A stretch of DNA of 64,000 bases. It comes from Chitinophaga flava. Its GTDB lineage: Bacteria; Bacteroidota; Bacteroidia; Chitinophagales; Chitinophagaceae. The notes under the pieces were generated by a model. It worked only from the letters and a program-made list of their open reading frames with translations, was not told the DNA's origin and made no database searches. Location: positions 3,410,001 to 3,474,000 of the forward strand of contig NZ_QFFJ01000001.1 of assembly GCF_003308995.1 (NCBI RefSeq), written 5' to 3'. Each line of letters opens with the position of its first letter. Position 1 is the first letter of the stretch. Positions 51,074-61,119 of the stretch are shown here, piece by piece. Both the position numbers and the translations under genes were made by a program.

Positions 51074-51835
51074 ATGGCATTAAGAATACATACGGACCAG
51101 CTGGTAAAGCGCTATGGCGCCAGAACAGTGGTAAACCACGTGTCTGTGGAAGTATCCCAGGGGGAGATAGTAGGGCTGCTCGGCCCTAACGGGGCGGGTA
51201 AAACCACCTCCTTTTACATGGTAGTAGGGCTTATTAAGCCAGACCTGGGCAACGTGTACCTGGATGATATCAATATCACCAAGTTACCCATGTATAAAAG
51301 GGCTAAAATGGGGATCGGTTACCTGCCACAGGAAGCTTCGGTTTTCCGGAAACTCAGTGTAGAAGATAATATCGCCGCTGTACTGGAGATGACCAATCTG
51401 AAAAAGGCCGCCCAGAAAGACAAGCTGGAAGCACTCTTAAGTGAATTCCGCCTGCAGCATGTCCGTAAAAGCCCCGGAGACGTATTGAGCGGGGGAGAAC
51501 GCCGCCGTACCGAAATTGCCCGGGCACTGGCTGTAGATCCCAAGTTTATCCTGCTGGACGAACCTTTTGCCGGTATCGACCCTATCGCCGTGGAAGATAT
51601 CCAGTCTATCGTAGCTAAACTCAAATACAAGAATATCGGTATCCTGATCACTGACCACAACGTGCAGGAAACCTTGTCCATTACTGATAGGGCCTATTTA
51701 TTGTTTGAAGGGAAAATCCTGAAATCCGGGTCAGCTGAAGAACTGGCCGAGGATGAACAGGTGAGAAAAGTGTATCTTGGCCAGAATTTCGTTCTGCGGA
51801 GAAAGAATTATCTGGACGAAGCAGCTAAACAATAA
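51074..51835 (+). CDS. lptB: LPS export ABC transporter ATPase LptB
   Basis: A 253-residue ABC ATPase. Motifs are Walker A GPNGAGKTT, Q-loop GYLPQEASVFRKLSVEDN, signature LSGGERRRTE, Walker B FILLDEPFAGIDP and switch His ITDHNVQ. The sequence LLDEPFAGIDPIAVEDIQ is diagnostic for LptB, which powers extraction of lipopolysaccharide by LptFG. It is the first gene of an operon with a GH3-like synthetase and fabG, both spaced by about 20 bases. Confidence 0.94.
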   Translation: MALRIHTDQLVKRYGARTVVNHVSVEVSQGEIVGLLGPNGAGKTTSFYMVVGLIKPDLGNVYLDDINITKLPMYKRAKMGIGYLPQEASVFRKLSVEDNIAAVLEMTNLKKAAQKDKLEALLSEFRLQHVRKSPGDVLSGGERRRTEIARALAVDPKFILLDEPFAGIDPIAVEDIQSIVAKLKYKNIGILITDHNVQETLSITDRAYLLFEGKILKSGSAEELAEDEQVRKVYLGQNFVLRRKNYLDEAAKQ

Positions 51836-51857
51836 AAAACACGCCACAGCATCCTAT

Positions 51858-53390
51858 ATGAAAATTTTAAGTCCTGCCATATCACAACTCGCACGTCTGC
51901 GCATGGGACGCATCGTATACTTCATGCAGTATCCCGTGCAGGTGCAGCAGCAGGTATTCCAAAACCTTATCAGCGCCGCCCAGTATACGGAGTTTGGCAA
52001 ACAATACGGCTTTTCCAAAATCTATAAAATAGAGGAATATAAACAAAGGGTCCCTGTACATACCTACGATACCATCAAACCGTATATACAGCGTACCATG
52101 GAAGGACAGCAGAATGTGCTGTGGAACACCCCGATCAAATGGTTTGCAAAATCCAGCGGTACCACCGCCGATAAAAGCAAGTTTATTCCCGTAACAGTGG
52201 AAAGCCTGGACGAATGCCATTACCGCTCCGGCCGGGATGTTATTTCCCTGTACTACAATAATTTCCCTGATTCCGACGTATTTACCGGAAAATCACTGGT
52301 CATCGGTGGTAGCCACCAGGTAAACAAACTGTCGGAAGACAGCGATTCCTACTTCGGAGACCTCAGTGCCGTGATGCTGCAGAACATGCCGTTCTATGGT
52401 AACATGATCCGCACTCCCGACCTGGAAATCGCCCTGATGGACGAATGGGAAGAAAAGATAGAACGCATGGCCAATGCCGTTATCCACGAAAACGTGACTT
52501 CCATTGCCGGCGTTCCTACCTGGACCATCGTACTGATTAAACGGATCTTTGAACTGACCGGAAAAGATAACCTGGCTGATGTATGGCCCAATCTGGAACT
52601 GTACATGCATGGTGGCGTAAGCTTTACTCCCTACCGCGAACAGTTTAATAAACTCATACGCAATCCCCTGATGCACTATCAGGAAACCTATAACGCTTCG
52701 GAAGGTTTCTTTGCCGCCCAGGACGTAATAGGAGAAGAAGGATTGCTCCTGTTCCTCAACCATGGCATCTTCTATGAGTTTATGCCAATGGAGGAACTGG
52801 GTAAGGAACATCCAAGGACACTCCAGCTGCAGGAAGTGGAAACCGGTAAAAACTACGCACTCGTTATCAGCACCAATGGTGGTCTGTGGCGTTATCTGGT
52901 AGGTGATACCATTCAATTTACTTCCCTGCTTCCTTATCGCATTAAGGTGAGCGGCCGGACCAAATCCTTTATCAACGCCTTCGGAGAAGAAGTGATAGTG
53001 GAAAATGCCGACACCGCCATCGCCAAAGCCTGCGAAGTTACCGGTGCCGTGGTAAACGATTATACGGCTGCTCCCGTATATTTCAGCGACCATGGTAACG
53101 GCGGACATGAATGGGCGATAGAATTTGAAATAGCACCGGAAAACCCGGACAGCTTCACCACCGTAATGGATAATACATTAAAATCCATTAACTCGGACTA
53201 CGAAGCCAAAAGGTATAAAAATATTGCCCTGCGCCCTCCGGTAGTACATGTATTGCCCAAAGGCACTTTCTGTGAATTTCTCAAAAGTAAGGGTAAACTG
53301 GGCGGACAGCACAAAGTGCCACGCCTCAACAATGACCGCAATTATCTCGAAGAAATTCTGAAATTCGCGGCAGAGAATATGAACACTTAA
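51858..53390 (+). CDS. GH3-type acyl-acid amide synthetase family protein
   Basis: A 510-residue member of the GH3 (auxin-responsive promoter) superfamily of adenylating enzymes, related to firefly luciferase-type acyl-AMP ligases. The ATP motif KSSGTTADKSKFIPVT is near residue 95, YNASEGFFAAQD near 280, and the hinge/C-terminal domain has RTKSFINAFGEEVIVENAD. Plant members join amino acids to acyl acids; bacterial substrates are mostly unknown, and fatty acyl or aryl-polyene amides are possible. The genes on both sides (lptB and fabG) suggest lipid or envelope chemistry. The ATG at 51858 gives the family start KILSPAISQLARLRMGRI. Confidence 0.87.
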   Translation: MKILSPAISQLARLRMGRIVYFMQYPVQVQQQVFQNLISAAQYTEFGKQYGFSKIYKIEEYKQRVPVHTYDTIKPYIQRTMEGQQNVLWNTPIKWFAKSSGTTADKSKFIPVTVESLDECHYRSGRDVISLYYNNFPDSDVFTGKSLVIGGSHQVNKLSEDSDSYFGDLSAVMLQNMPFYGNMIRTPDLEIALMDEWEEKIERMANAVIHENVTSIAGVPTWTIVLIKRIFELTGKDNLADVWPNLELYMHGGVSFTPYREQFNKLIRNPLMHYQETYNASEGFFAAQDVIGEEGLLLFLNHGIFYEFMPMEELGKEHPRTLQLQEVETGKNYALVISTNGGLWRYLVGDTIQFTSLLPYRIKVSGRTKSFINAFGEEVIVENADTAIAKACEVTGAVVNDYTAAPVYFSDHGNGGHEWAIEFEIAPENPDSFTTVMDNTLKSINSDYEAKRYKNIALRPPVVHVLPKGTFCEFLKSKGKLGGQHKVPRLNNDRNYLEEILKFAAENMNT

Positions 53391-53407
53391 AACCTATCAA
53401 CTATAAC

Positions 53408-54157
53408 ATGAAATTACTGGAGAACAAAGTAGCGATTGTCACTGGCGCAAGCCGCGGTATTGGAGAAGCGATTGCATTGAAGTTTGCAGCACAGGGAGCC
53501 AATGTGGCCTTTACCTATGTAAGCTCTGATGAAAAAGCGAAAATCCTGGAAGATAAACTCCGGGCGCTGGGCGTACAGGCAAAAGCTTATAAGTCAAACG
53601 CAGGTGTGTACGAAGAAAGTGAAGTGTTGGTATCAGAAGTGCTATCAGAATTCGGAAAAATTGATATCTGCGTAAACAATGCAGGTATCTCCAAAGATAA
53701 CCTGCTGCTGAGAATGAGCCCCGATCAGTGGGACGAGGTGATGAACATCAACCTGAAGAGCGTGTACAACATGACCAAACAGGTAATCCGTCCTATGATG
53801 AAAGCTAAATCCGGTAGCATCATCAACATGAGCTCCGTAATCGGTATCATGGGAAATGCCGGCCAAAGCAGCTATGCCGCCTCTAAAGCCGGTATCATCG
53901 GGTTCTCCAAATCCATTGCACAGGAACTGGGCAGCCGTAATATCCGTTGCAACGCCGTAGCTCCCGGCTTCATCGAAACTGATATGACCAGCTATCTTAA
54001 AGAAGGAGAAGCTGCCACTGGTTATATCCAGCAGATTCCGCTGGCACGCTTTGGTACTCCGGAAGATATCGCCAATGTATGCCTCTTCCTGGCTTCTGAC
54101 CTCAGCAGCTATGTGACTGGTCAGACAATCAGCGCCTGTGGCGGATTGTGCATGTAA
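53408..54157 (+). CDS. fabG: 3-oxoacyl-[acyl-carrier-protein] reductase
   Basis: A 249-residue short-chain dehydrogenase with TGASRGIGEAIA (NADPH site), NNAGIS, the catalytic Ser in INMSSVIGIMGNAGQSSYAASKAG with Tyr-x3-Lys, and the C-terminal FLASDLSSYVTGQTISACGG. This pattern is typical of FabG, which reduces 3-oxoacyl-ACP in fatty acid synthesis. It lies 17 bases after the GH3-like gene and ends the operon at a strong terminator. As the phylum has several FabG-like enzymes, this copy might serve the operon's product rather than general fatty acid synthesis. Confidence 0.92.
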   Translation: MKLLENKVAIVTGASRGIGEAIALKFAAQGANVAFTYVSSDEKAKILEDKLRALGVQAKAYKSNAGVYEESEVLVSEVLSEFGKIDICVNNAGISKDNLLLRMSPDQWDEVMNINLKSVYNMTKQVIRPMMKAKSGSIINMSSVIGIMGNAGQSSYAASKAGIIGFSKSIAQELGSRNIRCNAVAPGFIETDMTSYLKEGEAATGYIQQIPLARFGTPEDIANVCLFLASDLSSYVTGQTISACGGLCM

Positions 54158-54180
54158 TATTCTTGAATAGATATAAAACA

Positions 54181-54210
54181 AAAACGCGGGTAAAACACCC
54201 GCGTTTTTTT
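54181..54210 (+). terminator. Terminator of the lptB operon
   Basis: A perfect 10-bp stem (54181-54190 with 54198-54207) with a seven-base loop, followed by T residues to 54210. Confidence 0.9.
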
Positions 54211-54264
54211 ATCCTGTTAACTTGTTGTATCTTTTCGTGACGGTGTAATATATATCTGTCTGCA

Positions 54265-54897
54265 GTGAACATTGAATCGAACAGTGAGGTGAACAATGAG
54301 CAAATACCATCAGTTGTACAGGACCAGCATACTTTGGAGGAAGTAAGTTTAAATATTAAACAGGATCAACGCCAGCTACCAGCTTTTGAAGGCCTCTTCA
54401 AAGCGCATTATGCTGCACTCTGTACTTTCGCTTTTGATTTTGTAAACCGCCATGAACTGGCGGAAGAAATTGTACAGGACACCTTCCTCCGTATCTGGGA
54501 ACGTTATGATGAACTGGATATACGAATATCTGCAAAAGCCTATCTGTACAGGGCCGTTCAAAACAATTGTCTCAACTATATCAAGCAGGACAGGATCAGG
54601 GCACGATACGGCCATGAACTACTGCAACAGCTGGAATCCCGTATCACCTTAATGAATATGCCCGCCGCACCTTCGCCGGCAGAACGGCTGGAACACTCAG
54701 AACTGGAACAGATGGCGGAGAAAGCCATCGGCAAACTACCACCACAGTGCCAGGACATCTTCCGCCTGAGTCGTTTCGAACAACTGAGTTATCCCGAAAT
54801 ATCCCGCCAGCTGGGGATCTCCATAAATACCGTGAAAACACAGATGACCCGCGCCCTGCAGCGTTTGAGGGATGAACTACTACCACTGCTGAAATAA
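54265..54897 (+). CDS. ECF RNA polymerase sigma factor (Bacteroidota FecI-like)
   Basis: A 210-residue sigma-70 family factor. Region 2 is FEGLFKAHYAALCTFAFDFVNRHELAEEIVQDTFLRIWER (residues about 40-80). Region 4 is LPPQCQDIFRLSRFEQLSYPEISRQLGISINTVKTQMTRALQRLRDEL, with the helix-turn-helix. Such factors are released by a FecR partner when a TonB-dependent receptor binds its ligand. The gene starts with GTG at 54265, or possibly GTG 24 bases later, as no ATG precedes region 2. FecR, SusC and SusD follow on the same strand. Confidence 0.93.
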   Translation: MNIESNSEVNNEQIPSVVQDQHTLEEVSLNIKQDQRQLPAFEGLFKAHYAALCTFAFDFVNRHELAEEIVQDTFLRIWERYDELDIRISAKAYLYRAVQNNCLNYIKQDRIRARYGHELLQQLESRITLMNMPAAPSPAERLEHSELEQMAEKAIGKLPPQCQDIFRLSRFEQLSYPEISRQLGISINTVKTQMTRALQRLRDELLPLLK

Positions 54898-54968
54898 TTC
54901 CGGATTTTTTTTAAAGTCTTGTCACCCTGCTGTGACCAGAAAATTGTCTTACTATTTGTTTTATAACT

Positions 54969-56066
54969 ATGCAGCCTAACTATTCAAATGGGCGGATGGA
55001 TGACCTGATTGCACAATTTTTATCAGGCAACATCTCCACAGAAGACCAAAGAGCGCTGGAACAATGGATCAACGCCAGCCCGGATAACCGCGCGTACTTT
55101 ATAGCGCTGCGGGATGTCTGGATGGCTACCGCCACCCCTGGGCATTATAATGCTGATGCGGCCTGGCACGAACTACAACAGATCAATGCTCCGGTATCCA
55201 TAAAAAGATGGAAACAGGTGCTGCGAATGGCAGCCTCTTTTACACTTCCTTTTGTATTAGGTGGCGGCGTAGTGTTTGCCTGGCTCTCTCTTAAAAAAGG
55301 AGACAACGGACAGGGACTGGTAACAGTGACCAGCCCTAAAGGGGCAACAACCAAAATAGAACTGTCTGATGGTACTGAAGTATGGCTGAATGCCGGCAGC
55401 AGCCTGCAATACGCCTCTTCCTTCAATAGCCGCAGCAGGGAGGTGAAACTGGAAGGAGAAGCTTTTTTTAAAGTTCATACCGATCCACGGAAACCGTTTA
55501 CTGTAAATGCAGCTGATCTGAAAATACTGGCGCTGGGAACCTCCTTCAACGTGAAGGCATATCCGGAAGATAAAGGTGTAGTAACTACACTGGTGGACGG
55601 AGCAGTAAGAATTGACGGCAGTCAGACAGCCAGTCCATTCAAAATAATGCTGAAACCCCACCAGCACGTTGTATACAAACAACCAGCAACAGTAGCTGGC
55701 AACAACCAAAAGGGAACGACTGCCCTAACAGCGGCATCCATCACCCCTGTAGAAACCAGAGAGGTCAGCAATACAGAGATATACACAGCCTGGAAAGATG
55801 GAAACTGGATCGTTACCAGCCAATCACTGGAAGAACTGGCCATCACCATGGAACGAAGGTTTAATGTAAACGTGGTCTTTAAGGATGAAGCACTTAAAAC
55901 ATTTCGCTTCAGCGGTACATTCCGCCAGGAGACACTGGAGCAGGTACTCAATATTCTGAAACTTACCGCACCACTGGACTATAAAATAGAAGAAGGAACA
56001 GTAACCATCAGAGAGGACAAAGCACTGAAAGAAAAATATGCCAACGCCCTGCGAAACAGTAAATAA
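54969..56066 (+). CDS. FecR-type anti-sigma factor
   Basis: A 365-residue single-pass membrane protein. The N-terminal cytoplasmic part (IAQFLSGNISTEDQRALEQWINASPDNRAYF) would hold the sigma factor. A membrane helix lies near residues 86-105 (VLRMAASFTLPFVLGGGVVFAW). The periplasmic FecR domain (TVTSPKGATTKIELSDGTEVWLNAGSSLQYASSF) and a C-terminal DUF4974/STN-like domain (SLEELAITMERRFNVNVVFKDEALKTFRFSGTFR) would read the receptor's STN domain. It lies 71 bases after the ECF gene. Confidence 0.94.
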   Translation: MQPNYSNGRMDDLIAQFLSGNISTEDQRALEQWINASPDNRAYFIALRDVWMATATPGHYNADAAWHELQQINAPVSIKRWKQVLRMAASFTLPFVLGGGVVFAWLSLKKGDNGQGLVTVTSPKGATTKIELSDGTEVWLNAGSSLQYASSFNSRSREVKLEGEAFFKVHTDPRKPFTVNAADLKILALGTSFNVKAYPEDKGVVTTLVDGAVRIDGSQTASPFKIMLKPHQHVVYKQPATVAGNNQKGTTALTAASITPVETREVSNTEIYTAWKDGNWIVTSQSLEELAITMERRFNVNVVFKDEALKTFRFSGTFRQETLEQVLNILKLTAPLDYKIEEGTVTIREDKALKEKYANALRNSK

Positions 56067-56146
56067 AACCAAAAAGCAGGCAAATGAAAAACAATTATTC
56101 CACCTGTAAAATCCAATGAATGAACAGTAAGAACAACTGAAAAAAA

Positions 56147-56170
56147 TTGGGGTAATGCGACTTACCCCAA
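56147..56170. promoter_or_regulatory. Hairpin in the fecR-susC spacer
   Basis: A perfect 9-bp stem (56147-56155 with 56162-56170) around TGCGAC, with no T run. It may be a processing site or partial attenuator that sets susC apart from the regulatory genes. A near-consensus TGTCTTTGC at 56198-56206 could mark a separate susC promoter. Confidence 0.5.
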
Positions 56171-56256
56171 CTCAACGAAAATCACTTTTGGGCATGCTGT
56201 CTTTGCGACGGACAGTCTGCCGTAATTAATCGTTTAACTAAAATCTATACAAGTTT

Positions 56257-59200
56257 ATGAAATCCACTCTAAACTTGGCGGCATTTCTTTGCCCCAGGCG
56301 AAAATCGTTGCTTATGATGAGAATGACGGGGTTGCTGATTTTCGGAAGTATCCTGCAGGTATCTGCTACCATCTCCGCTCAGGAAAAAATCAGTGAATTA
56401 CACGTAGAAAACAAAACTGTCCGTGAAGTTTTCAAGGTTATTGAAAACTCCAGCAGCTATCGCTTTTTTTACAACGAAAACTTCGCTGACCTCAACAAAT
56501 CAGTTTCTGTCGATGTAAAAAACAAAAAAATAAATGATGTCCTCAGCCAGCTGCTTTCCAGCGCCAATGTTACTTATCGGGTACTGGAAAACAATCTGGT
56601 GGTGATCACTCCTGCCAACAATCAGCAGATGAAAGTCACCGGACGAATAACTGATGCAGCTACCAATGAGCCACTGCCAGGTGTTACCATTACCATAGAA
56701 GGCAGTACTGGCGGTGCTGTAACGGATGCCAGCGGTCACTATACCGTACAGGTACCTTCCGGCAACAGTATGCTCATCGTTTCCTTTATGGGATATGTGC
56801 AACAGAAAGTGCCCGTAAACAATCGGACTGAAATTAACGTGAAGCTGGAAGGCGACACTAAAAAACTGGAAGAGGTGGTAGTAATGGGATATACCACTAC
56901 TACTGTTAAAAACCTTACTGGTTCTGCGCAATCAGTGGGTGGTGCCAAACTGAAGGATGTACAGGCTACCAGCGTAGATAAAATGCTGCAGGGTAAAGTA
57001 AGTGGCGTATTCGTGGGCAATAGCTCCGGTGACCCCGCTGCTGCCCCTGTAATCCGTATCCGTGGTAATGGTACACTCACCGCGGGTAACGCTCCGCTGG
57101 TAGTTGTAGATGGTATCATCGGTGGCTTGCCCAACCCCAGTGATATCGAAACCGTGACCGTTCTCAAGGATGCGGCAGCCACCACATTGTATGGCGCCCG
57201 TGCTGCCAACGGTGTAATGGTCATCACCACTAAAAGAGGTAAAGCCGGTAAAACACAGGTGAATTTCCGTACCAACGTGGGAACTGCTCAGCTCAATACC
57301 GGCCATTTCCACCTGATGGATGGCGCTCAGCTCTACGACCTGCAAACTGCAGCCGGCAGAACCCTGGACCCTTCCCTCAAAAGCATTAATACCAACTGGC
57401 AGAAACTCGCTTTCCAGAATGCTTCCAACCAGAACTATGAACTTTCTACCAGCGGTGGCAACGAAAAAACAAAATTCTACCTCGGTGGTAACTATTACAA
57501 AGAAGATGGTATCCTGAAAGGAACAGGCGTAGAGCGTTTCAGCGCCAGACTGAACATCGATCATAACATCACCGAAAAACTCCGTGTCAGCGCTAATTTC
57601 GCGGGTGTTCAGCAATCAGACCGGGACAATTCCGGCGGATCATTGTATCAGTATTACACCAACCTGCCCTGGGACCAGGCCTACGATCAGCAAGGCAAAC
57701 CCGTGAACCCACTGGAAGCTGCCAACTGGTATGGCCGTGACATGTCCAACTTCCTGTACGATCAGCAATACAACTACGATAAAAATAAAAGACAGTCACT
57801 CGAAGGATTGCTGAAACTGGAATACGACATTACCAAATGGCTGTCTTTCAGCACCACCAATCGTGCGCAGTATTATCATTACCGCAATGAAAGTAATGGT
57901 GACGTGAGAACTTCCGCCGGTTCAGACGATCGGGGTAACCTGTATAACTATTACCAGGATTCTGCTGCGTACATCAGTTCCAACCTGTTGAAGGCCCGTT
58001 ATACCATCAATAAGGTACATAATATCGATGGACTGGTAGGCGCTGAATTCCAGCAGGTCAACCTGAACAGCATCAATGCAAAAGGAAAGGGCATCCTCGC
58101 CGGTAAAGATATACTGGGCGCCACTTCTTCCCCTATGTCTATTGGAGGAGGTAAAACTGACCGTGCATTTAACTCTTACTTTATTCAGGCCAACTATAAC
58201 TACAACTACAAATACTACTTCACTTCTTCTTTCAGAAGAGACGGCTCTTCCAAATTCGGCGCTAACCAGCAGTATGGCAACTTCTACGCGTTTGGTGCAT
58301 CCTGGGCTGCCTCAGAAGAAAACTTTATCAAACAAATCAAGGCTATTACCAACCTGAAAATACGTGCCAGCTACGGTACTACCGGTAATGCCGAAATTGG
58401 TGATTATGCAGCTATCGGTGCATATGCTATCAATACACAATACAATGGATTCCCTGGTGCATATCCAGGCGTTTACAATGTACCTAATCTGTCCTGGGAA
58501 AAAGCTTACAATACCAACATCGGTTTTGATCTCGGGTTGTTTAACCGTATCAACCTGACAGTTGACCTGTATCAGAAAGACAGCAAGGATCTGCTGTTCA
58601 ATGTGCCGCTCCCTGGTACTGCCGGATATGGCTTCATCGCTCAGAACATAGGTAGTGTAAGGAACAAAGGGATAGAAATTAACCTTAGCACTGATAACTT
58701 CGTAGGAGAATTTAAATGGACTACAGATTTTAATATCGGCTTCAACAAAAACAGTGTACAGGACCTCTATGGTGGAAAAAGTTATATCACCGATCCACTG
58801 AGTGGTTATTTCATTCTGCAGAAAGGTCAGGATATGCGCAGCTTCTACATGCGTAAATGGGCAGGTGTAGACCCGGCCAATGGTAATCCGATGTGGGAAA
58901 AACTCACAACAGATGCTGAAGGAAAGGTTACCCACACCACTACCAGCAACTATAACGAAGCTACCCTTCAGGTGGTGGGTACTGCTACACCTAAATTCTT
59001 TGGCGGTATGCGCAACATGTGGTCTTATAAAAACTTCCAGTTATCAGCCTTCCTGGCTTTTGTATCGGGTAATGACGTATACAACAGCACCCGTGAGCTG
59101 ATGGACAACGATGGCGCTTATTATACCTACAACATGATGCAGCTCGATAAAGGCTGGAACCGTTGGCAGAACCCTGGTGATGTTGCTACTCATCCGAAAT

Positions 59201-59481
59201 ATAAAATCGGCGGCAACAAAAATGCGCACAAACCATCTTCCAGATTCCTGGAGAACGGTAGTTATCTCCGTCTGAGAAATGTGAATCTGAGTTATTCGCT
59301 GCCTAAACAATGGCTGGACCGCGCCCGCATAAACAACGTACGGGTGTCTGTTGGTGGTGATAACCTGTGGACCCTTACCAAATTCTCCGGAATTGATCCG
59401 GAAGTGGATGACAGAGGTATTAATGGTACTAAATATCCTATGAGTACCAAGTGGTTTGCCGGATTGGAAATCAATTTTTAA
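56257..59481 (+). CDS. SusC/RagA TonB-dependent receptor with STN signalling domain
   Basis: A 1074-residue outer-membrane receptor. After a long signal peptide (ending TISAQ, residue about 42) comes an STN domain (ISELHVENKTVREVFKVIENSSSYRFFYNENF, to about 120), a carboxypeptidase-like domain (MKVTGRITDAATNEPLPGVTITIEG), a TonB box-like EEVVVMGY, a plug (GKVSGVFVGNSSGDPAAAPVIRIRGNGT, DGIIGG) and a 22-strand barrel ending LEINF. The STN domain implies that ligand binding signals through the FecR and ECF partners just upstream. It imports a glycan or similar large ligand together with SusD. Confidence 0.96.
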   Translation: MKSTLNLAAFLCPRRKSLLMMRMTGLLIFGSILQVSATISAQEKISELHVENKTVREVFKVIENSSSYRFFYNENFADLNKSVSVDVKNKKINDVLSQLLSSANVTYRVLENNLVVITPANNQQMKVTGRITDAATNEPLPGVTITIEGSTGGAVTDASGHYTVQVPSGNSMLIVSFMGYVQQKVPVNNRTEINVKLEGDTKKLEEVVVMGYTTTTVKNLTGSAQSVGGAKLKDVQATSVDKMLQGKVSGVFVGNSSGDPAAAPVIRIRGNGTLTAGNAPLVVVDGIIGGLPNPSDIETVTVLKDAAATTLYGARAANGVMVITTKRGKAGKTQVNFRTNVGTAQLNTGHFHLMDGAQLYDLQTAAGRTLDPSLKSINTNWQKLAFQNASNQNYELSTSGGNEKTKFYLGGNYYKEDGILKGTGVERFSARLNIDHNITEKLRVSANFAGVQQSDRDNSGGSLYQYYTNLPWDQAYDQQGKPVNPLEAANWYGRDMSNFLYDQQYNYDKNKRQSLEGLLKLEYDITKWLSFSTTNRAQYYHYRNESNGDVRTSAGSDDRGNLYNYYQDSAAYISSNLLKARYTINKVHNIDGLVGAEFQQVNLNSINAKGKGILAGKDILGATSSPMSIGGGKTDRAFNSYFIQANYNYNYKYYFTSSFRRDGSSKFGANQQYGNFYAFGASWAASEENFIKQIKAITNLKIRASYGTTGNAEIGDYAAIGAYAINTQYNGFPGAYPGVYNVPNLSWEKAYNTNIGFDLGLFNRINLTVDLYQKDSKDLLFNVPLPGTAGYGFIAQNIGSVRNKGIEINLSTDNFVGEFKWTTDFNIGFNKNSVQDLYGGKSYITDPLSGYFILQKGQDMRSFYMRKWAGVDPANGNPMWEKLTTDAEGKVTHTTTSNYNEATLQVVGTATPKFFGGMRNMWSYKNFQLSAFLAFVSGNDVYNSTRELMDNDGAYYTYNMMQLDKGWNRWQNPGDVATHPKYKIGGNKNAHKPSSRFLENGSYLRLRNVNLSYSLPKQWLDRARINNVRVSVGGDNLWTLTKFSGIDPEVDDRGINGTKYPMSTKWFAGLEINF

Positions 59482-59505
59482 CAGGGCGCAAAAACGAAAA
59501 TTATT

Positions 59506-60993
59506 ATGAAGCAGATATCAAAATATTTTGCAGGACTCTCGCTGATAGCACTCACGGCGTCTTGCTCTCTGAATAAAGAACCTTATAGTGCTATTCCCGA
59601 TGATGGCATTCTGAAGGATGAAACCAAATGGCCCGCTGCTACTGCTGGTAACTACGCTTTGCTGAAGGAAGAGGATTTTACCCGCAACTATTTTCAGATG
59701 GGAGAATTCCCAAGTGATGATATTACATTGAGTGGTGCTACTACCGACCCTCTGTTTTATTCTTATACCTACGGGCATATCACCAATCAGGGAAATACAA
59801 GGCAGATATGGCGTATGGGATACAAGGCGATCAATGGCTGCAACCGGTTACTGGAAGTAATGCCTGAAGGTAAATCTGCCGCCATTAACGAGCTGATTGG
59901 TGAAAACCTGTTCATCCGCGCTTTTGTACATTTCGGTCTGGTAAGGTCTTTTGGCCGGCCTTATGCGCAAAACCCGGAAACCAATTTAGGCGTTCCCGTT
60001 ATCACTAAGTATGATATAACGGCTATGCCTAAACGTAATACGGTGAAGGAAGTATATGCACAGATCGTTGCAGATCTGTCTCGCGCCAAAAAGCTGATGA
60101 ACAACGACAATACCAACAGCTATGCCACCAAAAACGCTGCCATGGCGCTGTTGGCTCGCACCTATCTCTATATGGGGCGTAATGACTCTGCTGCTATCTA
60201 TGCAGATTCTGTGATCACCTATGGTAAAAAATATACCCTGTTGGGCACCGGAGAGCTTCCCCGTTACTTCACCAAGAGCAATGAAAATAATGAAGAAACC
60301 ATCTTCGCCATCCATCATACCTTACAGGATGACAGAACCTGGAGCTCCATCGGTTCCATGTATTATATGTCACCTGGTGGACAAGGATATGGCGAGATAT
60401 ACGCCTCTGACTCTTATCGCGCACTGCTCGACAAATATCCGGAAGATGTAAGGCATGCCTTTGTACAACCAGTATACCTGAAAGATCAGTACGGCCAGGA
60501 TTCTCTGGATGCGAGTGGTGTGAAAGTAATGGCTAAACGTAACGGAATCAATAAATGGTATATCCTCAAGTACTCCAATCAGGACAACGTGCCTACATTG
60601 AGTTCTCCTGTAGTATTGAGGCTGGCTGAAATGTACCTGATCAGGGCAGAAGCCAATGCTAAGATGGGTAAGGATATGGAAGCACTGAACGATGTTAACA
60701 TCATCCGTACCAGAGCTGGTCTGAGTGGCAATGCACTCTTCTCTTCCAGCAATATGCAGGGGTATGCCACTGTGTTGGATGTAGTACTGGACGAGCGCAG
60801 GCTGGAACTGGCCTTTGAAACACATCGTGTATTCGACCTTTTCCGGAACAACAAAAACCTTTTCCGCGATTATCCGGGCGTACAGCCAGACCATCCGCAG
60901 ACGGTGAAATACACCGACGCCAGAGTGGTACACTTTATTCCCGAGTCGGAAATCCTGCTGGACCCCAACCTGGTACAGAACCCGATTCAGTAA
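59506..60993 (+). CDS. SusD/RagB family surface lipoprotein
   Basis: A 495-residue lipoprotein (LIALTASC, Cys near residue 20, with NKE after it). It has the SusD helical plan: WPAATAGNYALLKEEDF, WRMGYKAINGCNRLLEVM, FIRAFVHFGLVRSFGRPY, NAAMALLARTYLYMGR, and the C-terminal RLAEMYLIRAEANAKMGK and LDVVLDERRLELAFETHRVFDLFR. It forms the lid over the SusC barrel and binds the glycan. It starts 24 bases after susC. Confidence 0.96.
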   Translation: MKQISKYFAGLSLIALTASCSLNKEPYSAIPDDGILKDETKWPAATAGNYALLKEEDFTRNYFQMGEFPSDDITLSGATTDPLFYSYTYGHITNQGNTRQIWRMGYKAINGCNRLLEVMPEGKSAAINELIGENLFIRAFVHFGLVRSFGRPYAQNPETNLGVPVITKYDITAMPKRNTVKEVYAQIVADLSRAKKLMNNDNTNSYATKNAAMALLARTYLYMGRNDSAAIYADSVITYGKKYTLLGTGELPRYFTKSNENNEETIFAIHHTLQDDRTWSSIGSMYYMSPGGQGYGEIYASDSYRALLDKYPEDVRHAFVQPVYLKDQYGQDSLDASGVKVMAKRNGINKWYILKYSNQDNVPTLSSPVVLRLAEMYLIRAEANAKMGKDMEALNDVNIIRTRAGLSGNALFSSSNMQGYATVLDVVLDERRLELAFETHRVFDLFRNNKNLFRDYPGVQPDHPQTVKYTDARVVHFIPESEILLDPNLVQNPIQ

Positions 60994-61003
60994 AAAATAC
61001 CGG

Positions 61004-61027
61004 AAAGCCTCGCCCAGCGGGGCTTTT
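61004..61027 (+). terminator. Hairpin after susD
   Basis: A 9-bp stem (61004-61012 with 61018-61026, one G-U) followed by a short TTTT. It may be a partial terminator that lowers expression of the downstream enzyme. Confidence 0.6.
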
Positions 61028-61119
61028 CCATTTATAATAATAATCAGGAAAAAAACAGGTTTCCTGCGTAAATTCAGCCCCGCAGTGACACAATGAAAAA
61101 ATAAAAACAATTCTCTTAC

